NCBI GenBank assembly: GCA_003150225.1
Contig: QAND01000021.1
Span: forward strand, 1-25,217
Length of the DNA stretch: 25,217 bases
Reading direction: 5' to 3'
DNA from: Bacillota bacterium
Lineage (GTDB): Bacteria; Bacillota; Clostridia; Christensenellales; QAND01
Position 1 is the first letter of the stretch, and each line of letters opens with the position of its first letter. A program made the translations under genes and the position numbers. Below, in pieces: positions 1 through 5,742 of this stretch. The notes below the pieces were generated by a model. The model was not told the origin of the DNA. It searched no databases and saw only the letters and a list, made by a program, of their open reading frames with translations.

Positions 1-31
1 GGCATGCAAAAAGGGTGCAGGCACAGCCTGC
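1..31. repeat. Palindromic element, copy 1 (5' part cut off)
   Basis: Positions 1-31 match 117-147 at 30 of 31 bases (an A/T difference in the small loop). The copy holds a GCAGGC/GCCTGC hairpin. Its upstream partner hairpin, seen in full in copy 2, would lie before the window edge. It is intergenic and not part of a recognisable gene. It may be a REP-like dispersed element. Confidence 0.6.
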
Positions 32-106
32 TGGTATACAGGGCAATGCGGCGCTAAGGGATCCATGGAATTTGCAGCGACAAGGCAGCGTTTTAGGAGT
101 ATGGCC

Positions 107-147
107 GCATGCCGAAGGCATGCAAAAAGGGTGCAGGCTCAGCCTGC
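107..147. repeat. Palindromic element, copy 2, two tandem hairpins
   Basis: GCATGCC-GAA-GGCATGC (107-123) is a perfect 7-bp hairpin. It is followed by an A-rich spacer and GCAGGC-TCA-GCCTGC (133-147). The second half repeats positions 1-31. It sits directly upstream of the rplI ribosome binding site. A role as an RNA leader structure or REP-like element is inference. Confidence 0.6.
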
Positions 148-162
148 AAAAGAGGTGATTTT

Positions 163-615
163 ATGAAAGTAATTCTAAATCATGATGTAAAGGGAACCGG
201 CAAAAAAGGACAGTTGGTGGAGGTCAGCGACGGCTATGCCCGCAACTTTCTGTTTCCTCGGAAATTGGCTGCCGAGGCCACGCAGGGCAACGTGAAGGAG
301 GCGGCAGCCAAGCTGGAGGCTCAGGCCCATAAGCGGGAGCTGGAGCGCCAGGAAGCCTTAAAGAAGGCCCAGGAGCTGCGGGGAAAAACCGTTACCGTCT
401 ATGCCAAGACGGGGGAAAACGGACGGCTGTTTGGTGCTGTCACCAATAAGGAAATCGCCGCACGGCTGGAGAAGGAACTGGGCCTGGCGGTGGACAAAAA
501 GGATATCGTGCTTTCCGAGCCCATCAAGGCCCTTGGCACATATTCCGTGGAGATCAAGCCCTTTGCCAACATCTCCGTCAATATCAACGTGGCGGTAGTG
601 GCCAAGGATCAATAG
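163..615 (+). CDS. rplI: 50S ribosomal protein L9
   Basis: L9 binds 23S rRNA in the large subunit and helps maintain reading frame. The 150-residue product begins [20 protein letters not shown], the classic N-terminal rRNA-binding domain with its Gly/Lys-rich loop. It continues through a long charged connecting helix to the C-terminal domain, and the length matches the family (about 148). I chose ATG 163 because it has AGAGGTGA 4 nt upstream and the family starts at MKVIL. An in-frame ATG at 109 would add 18 residues rich in Cys, Lys and Gly that are encoded by the palindromic element. That ATG also has an AGGAG at 95-99, so an extended form cannot be fully excluded. The gene lies 12 bp upstream of dnaB, a common Firmicutes arrangement and probably one operon. 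Confidence 0.97.
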   Translation: MKVILNHDVKGTGKKGQLVEVSDGYARNFLFPRKLAAEATQGNVKEAAAKLEAQAHKRELERQEALKKAQELRGKTVTVYAKTGENGRLFGAVTNKEIAARLEKELGLAVDKKDIVLSEPIKALGTYSVEIKPFANISVNINVAVVAKDQ

Positions 616-627
616 GAGGAAGCGTCG

Positions 628-1983
628 GTGGAAAACGGCAGAAGGATGCCACCCAATAGCATGGAGGCGGAACAGTCCGTCCTGGGCAGTATGCTTTTGG
701 ACCAGGATGCCGTGGCCGCCGCCATGGAAACCCTTACCGAGGAGGATTTCTATGCCCCTGCCCATCAGGTGATTTTTTCAGCCATGGCGCAGCTCTACCG
801 CAGTGCCCAGCCCATCGACCTCGTTACCCTGGTGGACGTGCTGGAACAGCGCAACGAGGTAACCAAGGCCGGAGGCATGGAGTACATCGCCCAGCTTTCC
901 CGAACGGTGCCCACCACCACCAATATCGGCCGCTATGTGGCCATTGTGGAGGATCGGTCAGCTCTGCGCAGCATCATCAAGGCCGGCTCTGAGATGGTGG
1001 ATGAAGGATTCCGAGCAGACAAACCCTCGGGAGAGGTGATCAGCGCCGCCCACGACGCCATTTACTCCATCATTACCCGCCAGCGGACGGATTCCCTGCG
1101 CCCCATCATGGAGGCCTTGGGAGAGGCCTTTGAGCGGATCAATGAAGCGGCCCTCAGCAAAGGGGGCATCGTGGGCACCCCCACAGGCTATGTGGACCTG
1201 GACGCTATGACCGCTGGGTTCAATAAGGACCAGCTCATCATCCTGGCGGCCCGGCCCGGCGTGGGCAAAACCAGTTTTGCTTTGAACATCGCCCAGAACA
1301 TCGCTATGGGTCAGAGCCTGCCGGTGGCCATTTTCAGTCTGGAGATGTCAGCGGGAGACCTGGCCATGCGTATGATGTGCAGCGAGGCAGAAATCCCCTT
1401 GAGCAAGGTCCGCAGCGGCCAGGCCAAGGACGACGAGTATGTGAAGCTGTTAAATGCCATGAGCACCCTTTCCACCGCTCCCATCTATATCGACGCCAGC
1501 GGCGGCGCCACCGTGCCGGAGATCCGGGCCAAGTGCATGCGGCTCTCTGCCCAGCGGAAGCTGGGGCTTATCATCATCGATTATCTCCAGCTTATGTCCT
1601 CCGGCCGGGCTGGACGCGGGGACAGCCGTCAGCAGGAAATCTCGGAATTGACCCGGGGCCTTAAGATCCTGTCCCGGGATGTGGGAGCGCCCATCCTGGT
1701 ATTGAGCCAGCTCAACCGGGATATTGAACGCCGGCAGAACAAGCGGCCCATGTTGGCAGATCTGCGGGAGTCGGGCTCCATCGAACAGGACGCCGATATG
1801 GTCATCTTCCTAGCCCATCACGACGATATGCATGGGGAGGACGATGAGGATGAGAACGTAGGGGAGAACCTGGCCTACGCCATTTTGGCCAAAAACCGGA
1901 ATGGCCCTACCGGGGAGGTTACCCTTCGGTGGATCCCCGAATACACCAAGTTTGTGGCCTATTCCGACCGAGAGGAACTTTAA
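628..1983 (+). CDS. dnaB: Replicative DNA helicase DnaB
   Basis: This is the hexameric 5'-3' helicase that unwinds the replication fork. The 451-residue product has the N-terminal primase-interacting domain (about 10-110, starting PPNSMEAEQSVLGSML) and a RecA-like C-terminal domain. That domain shows Walker A ARPGVGKT (208-215), Walker B LIIIDY (314-319), QLNR (361-364) and the ESGSIEQDAD segment (381-390). The start is GTG 628 with AGGAGGA at 614-620. An acidic insertion near residues 399-413 (HDDMHGEDDEDENVGEN) lies in a region that varies between homologues. No intein or frameshift is visible. It probably shares a transcript with rplI. Confidence 0.97.
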   Translation: MENGRRMPPNSMEAEQSVLGSMLLDQDAVAAAMETLTEEDFYAPAHQVIFSAMAQLYRSAQPIDLVTLVDVLEQRNEVTKAGGMEYIAQLSRTVPTTTNIGRYVAIVEDRSALRSIIKAGSEMVDEGFRADKPSGEVISAAHDAIYSIITRQRTDSLRPIMEALGEAFERINEAALSKGGIVGTPTGYVDLDAMTAGFNKDQLIILAARPGVGKTSFALNIAQNIAMGQSLPVAIFSLEMSAGDLAMRMMCSEAEIPLSKVRSGQAKDDEYVKLLNAMSTLSTAPIYIDASGGATVPEIRAKCMRLSAQRKLGLIIIDYLQLMSSGRAGRGDSRQQEISELTRGLKILSRDVGAPILVLSQLNRDIERRQNKRPMLADLRESGSIEQDADMVIFLAHHDDMHGEDDEDENVGENLAYAILAKNRNGPTGEVTLRWIPEYTKFVAYSDREEL

Positions 1984-1984
1984 C

Positions 1985-2013
1985 TTGTATTCCCGGCTGG
2001 GGATGGGTACAAT
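1985..2013 (+). promoter_or_regulatory. Candidate promoter for the DUF1292 gene
   Basis: TTGTAT (1985-1990), 17-bp spacer, TACAAT (2008-2013), directly after the dnaB stop codon. It would give a leader of about 50 nt before ATG 2072. Confidence 0.5.
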
Positions 2014-2071
2014 AGCAGGGAGGCGGGGAGAATTTCCCAGCCCCCAATGAGTGAAAGCGAGGATAACCATC

Positions 2072-2359
2072 ATGGATGAAGAAATGGATGTTGTAGTATT
2101 TGAGGACGAGGACGGCAACGAGATTGAGTTTGAGATTCTGTTCTCCTTTGAGCACAAGGACCAGGAGTATGCCGTGCTGTCGGAGCTGGAGGCCGTGGAG
2201 AGCGAGGAAGGCCCCAGCGACGCCTACATCCTGAAGATTGTGGAAAACGACGGGGAAGAGGAATTTGTCGCCGTGGAGGACGATCTTCTGGAGGAACTCA
2301 CCCAGGTGGTTGAGGAGATCCTGCAGGAGGAACTCAGCGAGGCGGAGGAAGAGGAGTAA
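2072..2359 (+). CDS. DUF1292 family acidic protein (YrzB-like)
   Basis: A 95-residue, strongly acidic protein. It starts MDEEMDVVVFEDEDGNEIEF and ends in an almost purely acidic tail (LSEAEEEE). The pattern of an EDG-NE-EF-IL strand, a lineage-specific YAVL segment and DAYILKIVE matches the DUF1292/YrzB family found across Firmicutes, whose function is unknown to me. ATG 2072 is preferred over the in-frame GTG at 2051: GAGGAT lies upstream of it, and the extra MKARITI residues are not family-like. A strong terminator follows. It lies downstream of dnaB but has its own candidate promoter. Confidence 0.88.
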   Translation: MDEEMDVVVFEDEDGNEIEFEILFSFEHKDQEYAVLSELEAVESEEGPSDAYILKIVENDGEEEFVAVEDDLLEELTQVVEEILQEELSEAEEEE

Positions 2360-2389
2360 CCCTCGGCGCTTTTTCCTGCCAAATAAGAG

Positions 2390-2433
2390 CGGCTGCAGCA
2401 GATGGGAACGCCCGGTCTGCGGCAGCCGTTTTT
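2390..2433 (+). terminator. Rho-independent terminator after DUF1292 gene
   Basis: CGGCTGC (2390-2396) pairs with GCAGCCG (2422-2428), followed by TTTTT. The loop is long and may hold an inner stem. The U-run is on the plus strand only. Confidence 0.75.
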
Positions 2434-2449
2434 GTTGGAAAATGCCCCT

Positions 2450-2662
2450 CTAGTTAAGCAGGGAATCCCGTTTGCGAAGCGGGGTGACGTTGCCCTCTTC
2501 ATCCACCAGCTTGATGGCGTCCAACTGGGCCTTGAGCTGTCCCCGTATGGCGGCAAGATATACGCCGTAAAGCTCCTCCTGCTCCTTGGTTTCCTGGGGC
2601 GTCAAAGGGCGGAGCTTCTTTAAGGCGGCCAATTCGTTGATGCGTTTGATGAGCTTATCCAT
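2450..2662 (-). CDS. DUF896 family protein (YnzC-like)
   Basis: This 70-residue protein starts MDKLIKRINELAALKKLRPL, continues TPQETKEQEELYGVYLAAIR and ends in the basic TPLRKRDSLLN. This is a near-textbook DUF896 protein, a small two-helix hairpin family of Firmicutes. B. subtilis YnzC belongs to it; function is poorly defined. The start ATG 2662 follows GGAGGGAT. It is convergent with the DUF1292 gene and monocistronic, with its own promoter at 2681-2708. Confidence 0.93.
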   Translation of the reverse strand: MDKLIKRINELAALKKLRPLTPQETKEQEELYGVYLAAIRGQLKAQLDAIKLVDEEGNVTPLRKRDSLLN

Positions 2663-2680
2663 ATGATCCCTCCGGAAAGT

Positions 2681-2708
2681 ATCATACCATACAACCGGAG
2701 CAGCGCAA
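2681..2708 (-). promoter_or_regulatory. Promoter for the DUF896 gene
   Basis: On the minus strand: TTGCGC (2708-2703), 16-bp spacer, TATGAT (2686-2681). It gives a short leader of about 10-12 nt before the SD region of the 2662 start. Confidence 0.55.
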
Positions 2709-2751
2709 GAGAATTCTCAATGATTTACCATGGAAAAAGGAGGATGGGACG

Positions 2752-3246
2752 ATGCTAAAGGCCACGTGGGTCTTTGGAACCCAGAATTTTGAGGCAGCCA
2801 AGGCGGTGCGAACCGCCGTGTTTGTGGAGGAGCAGGGATACTCCCTATCGGAGGAATTTGACGATTTCGATTACTACGCTTGGCATGCCGTGATCTACTA
2901 TGAGGACGCGCCCATTGCCACCGGCCGCGTCTACCTGGATCAAGGGAACTATACCATCGGCCGGGTTTGCGTGCGGAAGGAATTCCGGGGGCAGCATGTG
3001 GGCGATCTTCTGATCCGCCTTCTGCTGGATCGCGCTCTCAACGCCGGCGCGGAGGGGATCCATCTATGCGCCCAGGTCACGGCTCAGGGCTTTTATGAGA
3101 AGTTTGGCCTGAAGGCCATGGGGAAACCCTACCGTAAGCCGGGAGAATTGTATGACCATGTGGATATGTACGCTCCCGCCCAGGAGGTATTGTTCCCCCG
3201 GACCTGTGAAAACTGTCCAAACGCGGGAGCCTGTGACGGAGAATAG
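2752..3246 (+). CDS. GNAT family N-acetyltransferase with Cys-rich tail
   Basis: A 164-residue GNAT fold enzyme, expected to transfer an acyl group from acyl-CoA to an unknown amine. The acetyl-CoA-binding segment RVCVRKEFRGQHVGDLL (71-87) holds the R/Q-x-x-G-x-G/A type turn. AQGFYEKFGLKAMG (111-124) is the usual C-terminal Tyr/Phe motif. The N-terminus (AVRTAVFVEEQGYS) resembles the ElaA/YjcF-type GNAT subgroup. Unusual is a C-terminal tail, TCENCPNAGACDGE, with Cys152, Cys155 and Cys161, which could bind metal or be redox-active. The start ATG 2752 follows AAGGAGGAT. It is convergent with the next gene with only 9 bp between stops, and no terminator is visible. Confidence 0.88.
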   Translation: MLKATWVFGTQNFEAAKAVRTAVFVEEQGYSLSEEFDDFDYYAWHAVIYYEDAPIATGRVYLDQGNYTIGRVCVRKEFRGQHVGDLLIRLLLDRALNAGAEGIHLCAQVTAQGFYEKFGLKAMGKPYRKPGELYDHVDMYAPAQEVLFPRTCENCPNAGACDGE

Positions 3247-3255
3247 GCAACGGGT

Positions 3256-4146
3256 TTACCGGGGTGGCGCGTATTCAAAGCTGGCGTGGGGGCTGGTGAA
3301 ATCCAAAAGGGGGATGCCTTCCCGGTAGAACCGGTACCGCACGGTACAGGCTGGACTCTCATAGACGGTACGGTTCATAACGCCCATTTGGGGCGCGGAC
3401 AGCCGATGTGGCCGCTGGGAGAGCACGCTTCCCATAAGCTGATACTTTCCCTGGCGGATGTGGAATCCGTTTGGCCCCCAGTATAGGATATGCGCGCCCA
3501 GATAGGAGGCCAGGCGGTACTCCCGCCCCATGAGAAAGACCGAGGCGATACAACCGGTAAAGCTGGTGCCCAGCATGGGAATATGGGCGATGGAGGCCAT
3601 GAGGCCGGTGCGCCGAAAGGGAAAGTGGCTACATTGGGTCCATAGGTATTCCCGTGGAAAGGAACGGCCCCAGTCGGTTTCGATGTAGCCTACCCCTCGG
3701 GTGAACGCCATGGGTTTGCCGTTGATGAGCAGCTTACCCCGAACGGCATGCCCCATGCTGATCACCCCGTGGTTGCACTGAAGAAAGGGGAGCAGGGCAA
3801 AGGGGCCCATAATATCCCAGCTGAGGGGACAGAGAGGGCCGTACTGAAGGGAGCCTGTTACCGTAAGAGAGGGCCCGGAAAGGTTCAGGGATAGCCCCTC
3901 ATGGGTAAAGTGGTTGTTTCCTATGGACACGTCAAAGGTATTTTCCTGGGCGGAAAAGGCGGACAGGGGAAAGCGGAAAGCGTGAGCGCCCTGCTGGGTG
4001 ACCACCTGTATGGACGCGGATGTGTCACCCTTTCCATCCATGTGAACGGCGGGAATTAGGGCAATGGTATCGTTGCCCTGTTGGTGTTTGAGGTACCATC
4101 CCTCAAAATAGGCGGAATCCTTCTTTGTCCCATGATAATAGGTCAT
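3256..4146 (-). CDS. Tocopherol cyclase-like family protein
   Basis: A 296-residue protein without signal peptide, starting MTYYHGTKKDSAYFEGWYLK. The YFEGWYxK N-terminus, HMDGKGDTSASIQVV and the later GYIETDWGRSFPREYLWTQC are hallmark segments of the tocopherol cyclase-like family (PF14249 type). In plants and cyanobacteria that family makes the chromanol ring of vitamin E. Clostridia do not make tocopherol, so the substrate here is unknown; a lipid-binding beta-barrel/lipocalin-like role is plausible. ATG 4146 is chosen because AGGAGGT lies at 4158-4152. The longer in-frame start at 4194 would lie inside the upstream terminator. It is transcribed after the SGNH hydrolase but separated from it by a terminator. 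Confidence 0.8.
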   Translation of the reverse strand: MTYYHGTKKDSAYFEGWYLKHQQGNDTIALIPAVHMDGKGDTSASIQVVTQQGAHAFRFPLSAFSAQENTFDVSIGNNHFTHEGLSLNLSGPSLTVTGSLQYGPLCPLSWDIMGPFALLPFLQCNHGVISMGHAVRGKLLINGKPMAFTRGVGYIETDWGRSFPREYLWTQCSHFPFRRTGLMASIAHIPMLGTSFTGCIASVFLMGREYRLASYLGAHILYWGPNGFHIRQGKYQLMGSVLSQRPHRLSAPQMGVMNRTVYESPACTVRYRFYREGIPLLDFTSPHASFEYAPPR

Positions 4147-4193
4147 AGCATACCTCCTAATCATAGGATTCCGTAAAAAAGACCATCCATGCA

Positions 4194-4218
4194 AAAAGCC
4201 GCCTAATTGGCGGCTTTT
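4194..4218 (-). terminator. Bidirectional-looking terminator after SGNH gene
   Basis: AAAAGCCGCC (4194-4203), loop TAATT, GGCGGCTTTT (4209-4218): a perfect 10-bp stem with A/T flanks. It ends the minus-strand SGNH transcript just before the cyclase-like gene. Confidence 0.85.
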
Positions 4219-4236
4219 GTATTCATTGTTATAGGA

Positions 4237-4860
4237 TTATAGGAGCAGCCGAGACAGCGCATCCGCTAAAGCGGCGTGGCCCTCCGGGGTGAAGTGGATG
4301 CCGTCCAGAGGGGAAACCGTCACGATGGATCCAGCGTCCAGAAAACGTATCCCAAGCCTTTGGGCAATCTCTCTGTAGCTTTGGGCCAGGGGGAGGGTTT
4401 TCTCAACGCACCCGGGGCCCATGACCGCATACAGCGGCCCGGATGCGTAGTCCGGGGTAATGGGATGGGGCGCCAACAGAAGGACGTCGGGCGCGCCGGC
4501 CCAGACGGGGAGGGGAAGGACGGCCTTGATCACCCTCTCCATGTTGGCGGCAATCTGCGCGCTTTGCATCTTGTTGACTGCCCGGCTGTCGTTGGTGCCC
4601 AGCATGATGACTAAGGTATCAAGAGGAGCGTGGCTGCCCAGGCAGGGGATCAAGTAGGAAAGGCCGTTGGTACCCACCATCTCGGGATCGTCCAGACAGG
4701 TGGTCCGGCCCAGCAACCCCTCCTCTATTACCACATACTCCGGCCCGAGTTTTTGCTGGAGCAGCCCGGTAAACCGGGTATTTTCATCGTATCGGCCCAG
4801 ATCCTGAGGGTTTGCCCCATAGGTGTTGGAGTCTCCAAAGCATAGGATTCGTTTTTTCAT
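4237..4860 (-). CDS. SGNH/GDSL-family hydrolase (esterase)
   Basis: A 207-residue cytosolic esterase with no signal peptide. Block I is FGDSNTYG with nucleophile Ser11, block III is GTND (88-91), and block V is DGIHFTPEGH with Asp186 and His189. This gives a complete catalytic triad plus the oxyanion Gly and Asn. It resembles the arylesterase/acyl-CoA thioesterase I type of lipolytic enzymes (GDSN variant); the natural substrate is unknown. The start ATG 4860 is preceded by AAGGAAGGAG about 7 nt upstream. A promoter with near-consensus spacing lies at 4891-4919. It is a single-gene transcript ended by the hairpin at 4194-4218. Confidence 0.93.
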   Translation of the reverse strand: MKKRILCFGDSNTYGANPQDLGRYDENTRFTGLLQQKLGPEYVVIEEGLLGRTTCLDDPEMVGTNGLSYLIPCLGSHAPLDTLVIMLGTNDSRAVNKMQSAQIAANMERVIKAVLPLPVWAGAPDVLLLAPHPITPDYASGPLYAVMGPGCVEKTLPLAQSYREIAQRLGIRFLDAGSIVTVSPLDGIHFTPEGHAALADALSRLLL

Positions 4861-4890
4861 GTCTTGGCTCCTTCCTTGGCTGTTATTTCC

Positions 4891-4919
4891 ATTCTATCCA
4901 AATAAGAAGGAAAAGACAA
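4891..4919 (-). promoter_or_regulatory. Promoter for the SGNH hydrolase gene
   Basis: On the minus strand: TTGTCT (4919-4914), 17-bp spacer, TAGAAT (4896-4891). It has good spacing and lies about 30 bp before the start codon. Confidence 0.65.
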
Positions 4920-4944
4920 TCGGTTGTCCAAGGATACCGCCCTC

Positions 4945-4961
4945 CTGCCACCTTGTGGCAG
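4945..4961. repeat. Perfect short hairpin before the tandem array
   Basis: CTGCCAC-CTT-GTGGCAG is a 7-bp stem with a 3-nt loop. Its stem-3-nt-loop shape resembles the GCGGCA-ACC-TGCCGC hairpin in each array unit but the sequence differs. No U-run follows. The rest of 4962-5050 shows nothing recognisable. Confidence 0.45.
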
Positions 4962-5050
4962 CGAGCGAAAACCGGTATACTGGCCAGGGACCTGGGAACC
5001 TGGGATGACTTTTTACCGTCTTACTCCTGTCCAAAGACAACGGTATGGTA

Positions 5051-5461
5051 TGCGGCAACCCACCGCAGATGGGATACAAAGGCGTGAACGGGAGACTGTT
5101 TCGGGTAAAAAAATATCGCAACCTACCATGGGTGAGTTGTGATACCGGATGCGGCAACCTGCCGCAGATGGGATACAAAGGCGTGAACGGGAGACTGTTT
5201 CGGGTAAAAAAATATCGCAACCTACCATGGGTGAGTTGTGATACCGGATGCGGCAACCTGCCGCAGATGGGATACAAAGGCGTGAACGGGAGACTGTTTC
5301 GGGTAAAAAAATATCGCAACCTACCATGGGTGAGTTGTGATACCGGATGCGGCAACCTGCCGCAGATGGGATACAAAGGCGTGAACGGGAGACTGTTTCG
5401 GGTAAAAAATATCGCAACCTACCATGGGTAAGTTGCGATACCGGGTGCGGCAACCTGCCGC
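5051..5461. repeat. 99-bp tandem repeat array abutting tRNA-Thr
   Basis: Units begin with TGCGGCAACC at 5051, 5150, 5249, 5348 and 5446: three 99-bp units, one of 98 bp (one A fewer in the A-run) and a 16-bp partial unit. The partial unit ends exactly at the encoded CCA end of tRNA-Thr. Units 2 and 3 are identical. Unit 1 differs at two bases in its first hairpin. Unit 4 differs by three substitutions and the missing A. Each unit has a GCGGCA-ACC-TGCCGC hairpin (disrupted in unit 1), an A6-7 run, and a TATCGCAAC...GTTGYGATA inverted repeat. Read on the minus strand, the latter is a stem followed by a U-run, like an intrinsic terminator. There are no variable spacers, so this is not a CRISPR. 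Because 99 is divisible by 3, long repetitive ORFs appear in several frames, and I regard them as spurious. Confidence 0.95.
5404..5440 (-). terminator. Terminator of tRNA-Thr (tRNA-proximal copy)
   Basis: On the minus strand TATCGCAAC-T-TACC (5440-5427), loop CAT, then GGTA-G-GTTGCGATA (5423-5410) forms a 14-bp stem with one U.G pair, followed by T6 (5409-5404). It lies about 20 nt past the tRNA 3' end. The more distal array units carry a similar but imperfect hairpin. Confidence 0.85.
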
Positions 5462-5538
5462 TGGAGCTGCTGGCCGGATTCGAACCGGCGACCTCGTCCT
5501 TACCAAGGACGCGCTCATACCTGCTGAGCTACAGCAGC
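5462..5538 (-). tRNA. tRNA-Thr (anticodon GGT)
   Basis: A 77-nt cloverleaf. The acceptor GCTGCTG pairs with CAGCAGC. The D-arm is GCTC...GAGC. The anticodon stem CGTCC/GGACG has loop TTGGTAA (anticodon GGT). The T-arm is GCCGG-TTCGAAT-CCGGC, with discriminator T and an encoded CCA at 5464-5462. It reads ACC and ACT codons. A near-consensus promoter lies just upstream and a strong terminator just downstream, so it is a monocistronic tRNA unit. Confidence 0.97.
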
Positions 5539-5562
5539 ATGTCCAGCTTCAGACGCTTTCAT

Positions 5563-5591
5563 ATTATATCTCAGGAAAATCGGGATTGCAA
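5563..5591 (-). promoter_or_regulatory. Promoter of tRNA-Thr
   Basis: On the minus strand: TTGCAA (5591-5586), 17-bp spacer, TATAAT (5568-5563), ending 24 bp before the mature tRNA 5' end. Confidence 0.85.
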
Positions 5592-5742
5592 CCCTTTCTT
5601 TCTGGGTTTCTCCAAGAAATGAAAGCAACCTTTGAAAACCGGCCTAACTTATAATAATTGGTTCTATTTGACGGCTTTCAGGGGAACCCTATCCCTGATC
5701 ATGGTCGGTACGGCTCGCCATAAATCCATTGGAGGAATACCC

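Noticed and set aside
101..166. 21-codon leader ORF ending over the rplI start codon
   Set aside because: Its AGGAG is only 1 nt from the ATG, so initiation is unlikely, and the sequence consists mostly of the palindromic repeat.
4894..5453. Long ORFs of 128-160 codons on both strands with 33-residue repeats
   Set aside because: They arise because the 99-bp repeat is a multiple of three and lacks stops in several frames. There is no SD, and the same repeat is open in overlapping frames on both strands. It also carries terminator-like hairpins.
5051..5461. CRISPR array or integron attC array
   Set aside because: Units are contiguous and near-identical with no variable spacers. There are no cas genes, no cassettes between units and no integrase nearby.
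5632..5742. N-terminal extension of the MBOAT protein from ATG 5632
   Set aside because: There is no SD at 5632, the extension is not family-like, and GGAGGAA precedes the TTG at 5743.
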